DNA of 64,000 bases, taken from the NCBI GenBank assembly GCA_036571765.1, contig BROE01000018.1, forward strand, positions 12,890,694 through 12,954,693. The letters run 5' to 3'. How positions within the stretch are numbered: position 1 is the first letter of the stretch; the number at the start of each line of letters is the position of its first letter. This DNA comes from Plecoglossus altivelis. Taxonomy: Eukaryota > Chordata > Actinopteri > Osmeriformes > Plecoglossidae. Shown here in pieces: positions 42,401 through 54,400 of the stretch. Position numbers and translations under genes: made by a program. The notes under the pieces are model-generated. The model had not been told where the DNA came from. It was given only the letters and a program-made list of their open reading frames with translations, and ran no database searches.

Positions 42401-45400
42401 AGGGAGCGATCCACCTTTTTCGGTTGAGAACCATGGCCTCTGATTTGAAGGTGCTGATTCCCATCCCGGCCGCATCACACTCGGCCTACAGCATGCACTA
42501 GAGCGGTTTGCAGCCATCAGGACAACATCATCTGCGAATAGCAGAGATAAGATCCTGTGCTCCCTGAACCAGACACCCCCTGGCTGTGCCTAGAAATTCT
42601 GTCCATAAAAACAATGAAGAGAACCGGTGACAAAAGTCCAACATGCACCGGGAACAAGTCCGACTTACTACCAGCAATGCAAACACAGCTCCTGATGGCC
42701 CTAAGCAAAGGGCCCGGGACCCCGTACTCCCAGCAAACCCCCCACAGGACACCATGAGGAAGGGACACGGTTGAACGCCTTCTCCAGGTCCACAAAACAC
42801 ATGTGAGCTGGTTGGACAAACTCTCATGATACCTCAAGCACCCAATGAAGTGTGTAGAGCTGGCCCAGTGTTCCGCGACCAGGACGAAAACCACACTGCT
42901 CCTCCTGAATCGGAGGTTCGACTATCAGTCAGATTCTCCTCTCTAGTACCCTGGCGTAGACCTCACCGGGGAGGCTGAGGAGTGTGCTCCCCCTCTAATT
43001 GGAACACACCCTCCGGTCCCCCTTCTTATAAAGGGGTACCACCACCCCGGTCTGCCAGTCCAGAGGTACCATCCCAAGCCGCCACGCAATGTTGACACAT
43101 GTCAGCCACGACAGCCCCACAACATCCAGAGACTTAAGATACTCAGGACGGATCTCATCTACCCCCGGGGCTTTGTCAATGAGTCTGTTACAGCACTGTG
43201 GAGGAATTTTGGTCCGTTCTTCTATGCTGAATTGTTGTAATTCAGCCACATTGGAGGTTTTTGGAGCACAAACTGCCTTTTTAAGGTCATGCCACAGCAT
43301 CTTAAAAGGAATCAGGTCAGGACTAGGCCACTCTAAAATCTTAATTTAGTTTTTCTTCAGGCATTCAGACATGGGCTTGCGGGTGTGTTTTGGATCATTT
43401 ACTTGCTGCAGATCCTAAGTTCGCTTCAGCTTGAGGTCACAAACAGATGGCCGGACATATTCCTATAGTTTTTTTTTTGGTAAACAGCAGAATTCTTGAT
43501 TTATCACAGCAAGTCTTCCTTTGTCTTGAAGCCTCAAAACAGCTTCTGACCATCACTCTACCACCACCATATTTTACTGTTGGAATAATGTTCTTTTTCT
43601 GAAATGCGGTGTTACTTCTACGCCAGATGTAATGGGACTCACACCTTCCAAAAAGTTCAACGTTTGTCTTGTCAGTCCACATAATATTTTTCCAAAAGTC
43701 TTGGGCAAAACTGGAACAAGCTTTTCTGTTCTTTTTGTTCCGCCGCAGTTTTTGTTTGGGAACTCTGCTATGCAGACCATTTTTTGCCCAGTCTCTTTCC
43801 TATAGTGGTGTCAAGGACACTGACCGTAACTGAGGCAGGTGAGGCCTGCAGTTCTTTGGATATTGTTTGGGGTCTTTTGTGACCTCTTGGATGAGTTGTC
43901 GCTGTGCTTCCTGGCCGGCCACTCCTGGGAAGGTTCTCCACTGTTCCATATTTTTGCCTTTTGTGGATAATGGCTCTCACTGTGGTTCGCTGAAGTCCCA
44001 GAGCTTTAGAAATGGCTTTATAACCTTTTCCAGACTGATGAAATTGAACTGTGATAAACCACAATTTTAACAGGGGGCAACACTTTTTCACAGGGCCATG
44101 TAGTTTGGATTTTGCTTTCCCTCAATAATAAAAACATTCATTTAAAAACTGTATATTGCGTTCACTTATCTTTGACTAATACTTAAATGTGTTTGATCTG
44201 AAACATTCAAGGGTGACAAACATGCAGAAAATTCATCAGAAAGGGGGCAAACACTTTTTCACACCACTCTTAGTTTGCAAAAGTCTTTATGTCTTAATAT
44301 GCCCCCCACCCCGTTAAAATGAACAAATTACTTGAAAAAATATTTGTTTTTTTTATGAACGAGATCCAAAGAACCGAGTCTGAAATTCTGAACTTCCCAT
44401 CACAAGTGTAAAATTATAGAAACTATTGAGGGGGTACAATTTCTGGGGTAACTGTGGGGTGTGCTTGTCAGTTGCAGAAAATGTATCCATTTTGAAAAAA
44501 ATTGACTATAGACCATGTAAAAATGGTCCTAACCTCTATGACTTAAAGTTTTTCCATTCTAGTTATATTCTCAGACATTTAGCATACTAAAATTCCATTC
44601 ATTCATCAAGAAAGAACCCCTTTTGAAGCTCATTGCATCTCAAATGGAATCGCGATTCAACTAATCTGATTCTAATCTTCTAACCTGGGAAATCGCTCAT
44701 TCCAAAAAGTTTCTCTGGTAGCATAAAATTCGATTATCAAAAGAGTTGGCAATGAATTTCATTATCGATTCGTTGTGTCGCTCGATTATTACGCCTCTCA
44801 ATAAGACGCGGAGATGTTTGAGTATAAAAAGCGCGGTTGAGCGGTTATGTCTATAGATCTATATCTATAGATATAGATCTATAGATAGATAGATAGATAA
44901 TCTTTTTTTTATTATTATTTTTTAGATAATGTCTGTGGATTTGCCATCAGTGACGCCTCTGTTGGCAAAGTAGTCCAGTAGATTTCAGAATCGTCTCATT
45001 TGACCTTACAGGTACTGAATATTGGGATATTCTATACCAAACAGTTTTTTATAAACAAAATAAATAGTAAATCAGAATCAGAAACCGTTCATTGCCATTG
45101 TCAGTGAAGTTCACAAACGTAGGAACTTGCTTTGGCGTAGGTGCAACATAAAGCAATGGATAAAATATTAAAAATATATAAAAGGCATGCATAAAATTAA
45201 GAATAAAATAGACTAAGATAGACTAACACTATATACAGAATGTACAGTTGGCAGATAGTGCGATGTGCAAATGAGTAGAGCAAATAGATTGTTCTTAAAT
45301 AATATTATTGTTAAAGTGGCAGGTGTTACAGAGTGTTCATGAGACCAACGGCAGAGGGAAAGAAACTGTTCTTGTAGCGGGAGGTTCTGGTCCGGATGGA

Positions 45401-48400
45401 CCGTAGCCTCCTGCCTGAGGGGAGTGGCTCAAATAGTCCCTGTCCAGGGTGAGAAGTGTCAGCTGTGATCCGACCTGTAAATGTAGTTGGTATCTTGGTA
45501 TACTGTGCTATGCTAATTCTAGTCTGTATTTCTAGTCTCTATTTCTAGTGTGCAAAAGAAGAAAAGCACTGCCTAAGCTCTTTTGATTGATAAAAGTTGG
45601 TTTTGGAGAAGACTCGCCATTTTTGTGAGCAGCAGCATTAGCTGCGACCCAAAAAAACTATGTTTGCCTAAGACGTGTGGGTGGGTGGCCCCAAGATTGT
45701 CAAAGGCATGTGTCTGTGAGATGTCGGAGCATGTGTAATATGTAGAGAAGGGTAACTTGTGGAGAGAGGGACAACAGTATAATTCCAGAAATGTGTGTAT
45801 TACGGACATCATTGTGAGCACCTGTAATTCCAGAAATCTGGGTTTGGTACTGTTGTAGGTAGAAAACACCAGTGGAGTACGGCAGCCTAAGCTAAAACTC
45901 GGTGCACTACAAGAGTCAACTAATTATATTTATTCAGCTTTCGCAACAAGAGTTTATATTGTTCAATCATACATGCGTGGACCCAAACAGTCTGATCACA
46001 ACAAATGAGCAGACCAGACAAGGTGGGTCCAAAGCAGAGTTTACAACTGTTTTTAAACAGTCCTTAAGGGCATTTTTAATTGGACGACTATTGTTGGAGA
46101 CTTTCTGTGAGCCTCATTGGAGCACACGGAAGTCCTTCCCTCTTGGCTTAAGGATCCTCCTTCTTCCTCCAGGTGGGGTGAGTCCTTAATTGGATGAGCA
46201 ATAATCATTCTGTGTTCAGCATCTTTTAGGTTTTGTGTGGACACATACAGGGCTGGGGCAAGGATTGCATTTTGATTAAGTCTTGTGCTGACAAGTATGC
46301 AGGGCTAAAGCAGGGGCCGTATTTTAATTAAGTCTTGTGACATGCCTATTGGAGTAGATGGTTTTGTCAGCATTTAGGCTAGGGCATAACGTTTCATTAC
46401 CGTGTCAGAAGTTAAGCTAGGGCATAACTTCATGGCCAAGATATAATGTTCTTCCATTTGTGACTAAGATTAAGTGTGACTTCTGCAAAGTGTTAGTAAT
46501 CCTCTAGTCCGTGTTCTATGCACGTCCATTTAGGTCCTAGGCCCAGTGTTAAAATTAAACTTCGTTTTGTAAAGAATGTGCACCTAGCAACGATGAAATG
46601 CATGATATGTTTTATCAACGGTACTAATATAATATACCCTATCTATAATTCCTGGAATATGAGAGTGTGTATGCCATCTATTTTACCACAGGTACTATAC
46701 ACTGTCTATTGTTCAAGGAATCAGTATTTGTGTGGTTCACTGACATTTTATTAACATACTGCATCATGGGCACTGTGCACTAGTTTCTAGTAGTGAAACC
46801 AGAGAAACAAATAATTTGCAGTGATGGATTAAGAAAAAGTTATAAATTGAACAGCCTCTGATTGTTTAACGACTATATGTACTGGAACATTTCCCCTTTT
46901 GCAGGTCAGTGACTGATCCTCGTGATGGAAGGAAAGTGGCTCTAAAGAAGATGCCAAATGTCTTCCAGAATCTAGTTTCCTGCAAGAGGGTCTTCAGAGA
47001 ATTGAGGATGCTATGCTTTTTTAAACATGACAATGTAAGTGTGGATACCTTTTTAAAGGATGGAGTAGGCAGCAGGTGTGGAAGTTTGAAAACATAAAAC
47101 AGGGAATTTGGTATTGTACCAAGATCTTTATTTTGATAAAATATTGAGTATAAAGAGAGACTGTTAAAGAATGGTTAGTGTTGGTAAGAATAGTAATTTA
47201 AGTGTACGCATTGATCCTGTCCTTGCAGGTGTTGTCAGCCCTGGATATTCTGCAGCCTCCACAGATTGATTGTTTTGAGGAGATGTATCCTTTAAAAAAA
47301 AGGATATTTCTGTTGTAGAACAACCAATGGGGAAAAAAATGTAACAGTTAAGCTTTTGAGGGTTTAGATGTGCAACCCCAAATCAGAAAAAGTTAGGACA
47401 GTATGGAAAACGCAAATATGATACGCAGCAGTGATTTCTAAATTCACTTTGACTTGTATTTCATTGCAGACAATACAACATCACATTATTTTATGTGTTC
47501 CTCATGGTTTTGTTTTTTTTAATGTTTTTTTTTCTCTAAAAAAAACAAACAAACAAACTTGGTTCTTGCAACACATTTCAAGAAAAGTTGGAACAGTAAA
47601 GCATTTAACACTTTGTAATGTTCCCATTCTTTTCACAACACTTAAAAGACGTTTAGGGACTGAAGACACCAAGCTATGCCATGTTTCAGGATTAATTTTG
47701 TCCTATTCTTGCTGTAAACAAGTCTTCGGGTGGGCAACAGTACGGGGTCTACGTTGTCGCAATTTTGCGCTTCAAAATGCGCCACACATTCTCTATTGGA
47801 GACAGGTCGGGACTGCAGGCAGGCCAGTCAAGTACCTGTATCCTCTTCCTCCGCAGCCAGGACTTTGTAATGTGTGCAAAATGTGGTTTTGCATTAACTT
47901 GTTGAAATGTGCATGGATGTCCCTGGAAAAGATGTCTTCTTGAAGGCAGCATGTATGGTGCCATCACAGAAGTGCAAGTTACCTTTGCCAAGGGCACTGA
48001 CAAAACCCCATACCATGTCAGACCCTGGCTTTTGAACTTGTTGCTGGTAACAGTCTGGATGATCCTTTTCTTCTTTGGTCCAGAGCACATGGTGTCCATT
48101 TCTCCCCAAAAATATCTGAAACACTGATTCATCTGACCACAGCACATGTTTCCACTGTGTGATGGTCCATCCCAGATGCCTCCGAGCCCAGAAAAGCCAA
48201 CGGCGCTTCTGGACACTGTACATAGTGCTTCCTTTTGGCACAGTACAGTTTTAATGGGCACTTTGTATGTGATGACGTATTGTGGTACTTGACAAAGGTT
48301 TACCAGTAGTCCTGAGCCCATGTAGTGATATCGCTTATAGATGAATGATGATTCTTGATGCAGTGCCGCCTGAGGGATTGGAGATCATTTATTCAGCTTA

Positions 48401-51400
48401 GGCTTGCGCCCTTGTCCTTTACACACTGAAATTCCTCCACATTCTTTTAATTTTGTTATGCACTGACGAGGTGAAATAAGCCAATGTCTTTCTATCTTTC
48501 TTTGAGGAACATTGTTTCGGGGAAAGTTGTGGCCTGATAGTTAGGGAGTTGGGCTTGTAACCTGCAAGTTCGAACCTGCTGGTTCGATTCTCGCACCGGA
48601 AGGAATTGAAGAAATTGGGATTGTGAACAAACAGCACTCTCTCTGCCTTCGATACCATGACTGAGGTGCCCTTGAGCAAGACACCGAACCCCCAATTGCT
48701 TCCCGGGCGCTGGAGCAATAGCTGCCCACTGCTCCGGATGTATGTTCACTGTGTGTGCGTGCGGTTGCCCACTACTCAATGCTGTGTGCGCACTTGGATG
48801 GGTTAAATGGAGAGGGTTAATTTCGAGTATGGTCCTAGAATGACAGGAAAGGATGTATTTTACAAATGAAATTAAGTTGACCAGACAAAACATGAAATAT
48901 ATTGTGTTCACACTGTCTGCAATGAAATACAAGTCAAAGTACATTTTGAAATCAGTACTTTCTTTTTAAATTCATTTTCCATACTGTCCCACCCTTTCTG
49001 ATTTGGGGTCGCACGTGTATGTGCATACATGAAGTTGTCTGTGTTATTGATTCTAAAAAGGGCCATATATCTGCAAAAATCAGAAATGCATTATGCACTT
49101 GACAAAGCAATACATTAGTTGAGTAATTGACTAATTGCAGTCACCCCCTTACTCATTACCTTTGCTCAATTGCTATGGGAATCTTTTGTTTCTTTGACTC
49201 ATGGGCTTGTAGCTATGTGATAACAGAGTTGATGCAGAGTGACCTTCACAAGGTTATAGTATCACCACAGCCCCTCACCACCGACCACATTAAGGTCTTC
49301 CTTTACCAGATCCTCAGAGGTAAGTGTTAACAACTTATATGCTGTTATACAGTATCTCCTGATTGGATTCAACACCAATGAAGGCTGACCTGAATTCATC
49401 CTTACAACCTTGAGTAAGATTTTAAGAACCTCACCCAATGTTGTTGCTCCACTATGCCTTTTGTTCTGCTGACAATGCTGACATTGAAGAGATGATCTCT
49501 GAATAAAGCCACCCTAACCTTTATAAAATAGTGATATATTGTGCATTATTGTTAGATGTGTGCTGATGTAGATATTTCTTTTTTAGGACTGAAGTACCTA
49601 CATTCTGCAGGGATTCTGCACAGAGACATTAAGCCTGGAAATTTGCTTGTCAACAGCAACTGTCTTCTCAAGGTAACATTTTGTGTTAAGAATGAGTGAG
49701 AACAATGTCATGTATTTTGTTAATCAGTCCTTTAACATGTGAAAGACAGGGACAAGTCAGCTCTACAATCCAATCATTCACAGTACTGCCACTAACTGGG
49801 TCAATATATGGTAATGTGACCAGAATCGGTTTCAGGCCTGTTTTTCCCCAAATATCTATTTTTGATGGAGCTACTTATAGTCTTTTAGTATAAAACTTGT
49901 TATGGCTGAACAATTGACAAATAATGTTCCCCTCCTGGTCTTTCACAGATCTGTGATTTTGGGCTGGCTCGTGTGGAGGAGCCAGACCCTTCGCGTCATA
50001 TGACCCAGGAGGTGGTGACTCAATACTATCGGGCGCCCGAGGTGCTGATGGGCAGCCGCCATTATGGCTCAGCCATCGATGTGTGGTCAGTGGGATGCAT
50101 CTTTGCTGAGCTGCTTGGCAGACGCATTCTGTTCCAAGCCCAGAGCCCCATCCAGCAGGTATGCACTACGGAGTGGAGGATGGCAGCAGAGTCAAATGTA
50201 ATATATTTGGTGCCAAGCAGCAAAGCCACCTAATACTTACTACCTTTTCTTCTCATCCTTATTATTGTTATGCATCTTCTTCCACCATCAGAGTTTATGG
50301 CACCCCCCTAGAACCTTAATGGTAAAAACTTGTAAAATTTGGCAAATCATAAAATAATTTTAGATTGTTGTAGTTGGTTGTCTGGTAAATATTTGTCCAA
50401 TCAAAATCAGCAGCAATGTAACCAAACAGGAAGTTGGGTCATATCTCAGCAACTCCTTGAGAAATCAACACCAAACTTAGTATAATCATGTGGAACCCTC
50501 TTTTGAAAATTTGGTGCCATGTAGGAAGAGTGTCTATGTAGGAATCAAAAATGCATTTTGGCCAATAACTTAATTTTTTTGACTTTACTAAGTGTTTCCA
50601 TAGACTCATGATGTCTTGGGAGCTCCTGTGTTTCATGCATGATAATGTGTGATACCAGCTGAATTCATGCTTCTACGATTTTGAATGAATGATGTGGGGT
50701 TTTTTCTCTGTACTCCTCCTACTGTGTCCAATCTTCATAAAATTTAGCTGAGATTTTCTTCAAACCAAGCCTCACAAAAGTTATTTCCTCCTTTTTTTCA
50801 TTTTCAAAACTGTTTGCACGCTAGAGCCGATCAAACTCTTTTTAGAATTTTTTTTAATGTATTCACACTAAACTTGCTGCATGTACTCAAGCCTATTCTG
50901 AGGATATCTGTTGTTTTCTGTTTCATGTGTTTGGGGGGTAATTTGATAAGCTTGACCACCTCATTGCTGCTTGCAGCTATGTTATATATTTGATTTAGAT
51001 GTATAGATGAGGGGGGGATGCCATCAAGGAAGCAACTGTAGGGCCCAATCTTTGATCTATAGTTTTTTTTTTTTACATATTGTTAAAGTGTACATTTTAA
51101 ACACTTAAACAAAATTTACCGATCTACTGAAAGTATATCCATTTTATATTGTCCTTCTTTTTGCTAGACAGCCCCTTAAAAGCAGCAGATTTTTTGTTTT
51201 AACAGCTAGCACCCTCAACAAGTGGAATTCCTGATAATACATTTGATTTTGCTGAATTATTGAAAGGCTAGACAACAAATGTTGTAATGAAATAGTCACT
51301 GACTGTCACAGAAATAACATTGACAAAGGATATTAGCCATTAAGGATTTTGATGTAAAATCACAGTGCCACTTTGTGCCCAGAAATCATAATGCAATTTT

Positions 51401-54400
51401 AATCTATTGATAAGTTTAGTTTTTGTTTTTTTGCGTCCTCATTTAGCCATTAAAAAAATGTGCTTGGCCCCTTACTTCCTGCTTGCAACTATATTGTTTA
51501 GCTACAAGCAGTGAAGCCACCTTTTGGATTCTTATTGGATGTGTCTGCCTTTGCCAAGGCACAACCTATTATTCTCTCATATATTTACGTACTATTTTCC
51601 TACCCTAATTCATCTCAAAATTTTTGTAGTACATAGACAACATCATTGTCAAAATTTAAGTCCCATTGCTTGTATATGTTATTCATCCAGACCGCTATTG
51701 CAATTACTACTTTCACAATGATAATGATAACAGTAAATTTTGTGAATCTAGTGATGAACAGTTCTTTTCAGTTGTTCTTTTCTGCAAAACTGTAGTTAAA
51801 AGAGAACAATCACATACTTTAAGGACTCAATCAAAGGTAAAAAAGAAGTGATAACATTCTGTTTAATGATGTTTAGTGTACTTCTACATATGGAGTAAGA
51901 AAGATAAAATCTTTAACATTATATGCAAGGATAATTAATGCATACATTTCTATAGTATTATTGTCTGTACATAACACAATGGAGTATTTAAACAACATTT
52001 ACAACCAAGTAGATGTTTTATGATAGAGTTTTAAAGTGGGACCTTTACAAACCTGGCAAGTAACTGATTAAATTGGTACAGCCCTCCAGTCTTTCGGAAT
52101 GCATCCATTGCTAAAACTGCTCATAATTTAGCGTGGATATAATACTTGTGTCAAAGTTTGAGAATTTTTGTAGGAACCCTGGATTTTTAGGTGTGGGATC
52201 TGTCTCGTCAGTGGAATGGTCCCTTGTATCCGTTGTCTCCTCGTTCTTACACAGTGCTTACACACATCTGAAAAATATCTGTATCGCACATTAGCATGGA
52301 GGTCACTGCACTGAATGGGTGGCAGACCCGAAACAACCGAAACAGTGTTTTATGAATGATTAGACCCAGCTTCGACAGTTGACTGTAAACATTGTCACAG
52401 GCCTTAGTGTCAAATATAGATGTAAAATTTAAAATTGTTCTTTACATTTTTAAATCCGACATCTTTAAACACTCCTGTGCTCATTCCAACTTGATGTTTA
52501 CAGCCTAAGTGGCCGTAAGTAGCGATCCAGAGTGGCTCTGAAAAGATCCCATAGTTTTAAAGTTCAATAGAATACCCACCTTAACGCTTTTCATTGGAAA
52601 GGAAATATACGATAGTGAAACGAAAAGATACGATGTGATAGCAGGATGTTGAGAGTGCTGTCCCTGATTAGCAAAGACGTCCGTTGCTAGGTGGAGCCCA
52701 GAGCATGGACCAACAGGGGTTGCAGGGAAATTGAGAGGGCGGTCCCTGTTTTCCATGACCGGACGGCGATGGCATAATCTTTAGAGGGCTTTCCATGGTG
52801 ATGGCAAGATATTTAGTATAGAGGGTTGTCAATGTTTTCCATGAACGGATAGATGAGGATTTTTAGTGAAATATAAGCCGGTGAAGGCTACCATAGAATG
52901 TACAGCAACTTGGAATGGCTTGATACATTTTGTCATGTTATTTTGCATGAATTGCAAACAGGATGGTAGTCCATGGCAAATAGGGATGGCTGTCCTTGGC
53001 AAACAGGGACGAACCTGCCATCACTGTCTGTCCATTTTCTGGGAAAACAATGCGTATCGAAGGGTGACCGTATTTAAATCTGTAAATAAGTCTTTATTAA
53101 CAATTCACAAAATAAGTAATAATATGTAGGCCAAGTCCCTATATCCATATTTTCGTTTAAAAAATAAATATTATAATGAAATTAAGTTGATTGTCTGGAT
53201 ATTCGGTAGCGCTGTCACAACAGAAAAAATGGCTTCGCTTGCATCTTTATCCACCTCCATTACAGAACAACAATTCAAACTAGCACGCTACATCAACGTC
53301 ATTGTTACTCCCTCTGTTTGCTGATTAGGCCCTTAGATATCTGAGTGGAGAAAACCTATGCCATTTTATCTGTTCCAGACCTACAACAGAAGCAAAATGG
53401 AAATTGAATGGAAGTACGTAGGATGGCACTGCCAGGCTAGCTATCGCCATCCATCCATTAGGGGGACGGGGCGGCCGTCCATGGAAAACAGGGATGTTCG
53501 TTTGCAACATCTTTGTCATCGTCATCTATCCATGGGAACGCTGCTCCTAGCAGGGATGTCCATGGCGCTTCAAGGGATGTAGCTCCAACTGACCTAAATA
53601 GATTTACGTGACAACACGGGTTGTTTTCTCTGGCAAATGACGAATGAAACACCCTGCAGTCTGAGCAGGGAGGCCCAGACTTTCTTCTCCAAACGCACCT
53701 CCTCCAGCTCTTCCGGGGGGATCCCGAGGCGTAGCTGAGAAACATAGTCCCTCCAGCATGTCCTGGGTCTTCCCTTGGGGTTGCCTACTGCTGGAACATG
53801 CCCAGAACACCTCCCAAGGGAGGTATCCAGGAGGCATCTGAAACCGATGCCCGAGGCACCTCAGCTGGCTCCTCACGATGTGGAGGAGCAGCGATTCTAC
53901 TCCAAGCTTCTGGCCCCTGGTTGCGCCTAGAAATTATGTTCAAAAAAACAATTAACAGAACCGGAGACAAAAAGCTGTCCACCGGGAACAGGTCTGACTT
54001 ACTACTGGCAATGCAAACACAGCTCCTGTTCTGGTCATACAGGGACCAAATGGCCCTGAGCAAAGGGCCCCAGACCCCATACTTCTGGGGAAAAAACACA
54101 GGACACCACGATGGACATGGTCGAGAGCTTTCTCCAGATCCACAAAGCACATGTGGACTGGTTGGGCTCCCATGAACCCTTGAGCACCTGGCGGAGTGTA
54201 TAGACCAGGTCCAGTGTTCCGTGACCAGGACAATGATCTCACTTCTCCTGGATCCAAGGTTTGACTATCGGCAGATTCTCCTCTGCAGTTCCATGATCCA
54301 TCTGTAATTGGAACACACCTTCTTAAGTATGGGGACCACCACCCCGTCCAGTCCAGAGGTACTGTCCCAAGCCGTTGCACAACGTTGCAGAGACCTATGT

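Larger units (their letters stand above)
41684..44270 (-). mobile_element. Tc1-like transposon interrupted by a LINE
   Basis: The left terminus reads GTATGGAAAAAGTGTTGGCC (41689) and the right terminus, in reverse, GGTGTGAAAAAGTGTTTGCC. Both are flanked by TA (41682-41683, 44271-44272). The terminal repeats share TTGCATTTTTGCCACACTTT/TGCATGTTTGTCACCCTTGA-type sequence and AATGTTTCAGATC. A LINE occupies 41761-43187. The right part carries a broken minus-strand transposase. Confidence 0.9.
47367..49017 (-). mobile_element. Tc1/mariner-like transposon carrying a SINE, inside the U12-type intron
   Basis: The terminal inverted repeats are about 125 bp (47367-47491, 48893-49017). GTGCAACCCCAAATCAGAAA on the left pairs with GTGCGACCCCAAATCAGAAA (reverse strand) on the right, and ACTTTGACTTGTATTTCATT recurs in both. 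TA flanks at 47365-47366 and 49018-49019 fit Tc1/mariner. Without the nested SINE the element is about 1.3 kb, the family's usual size. Confidence 0.92.

Noticed and set aside
42995..43300. 101-codon minus-strand ORF starting with Tc1 sequence and continuing in LINE reverse transcriptase.
   Set aside because: It crosses the Tc1/LINE junction near 43187 and is a chance fusion of two broken elements.
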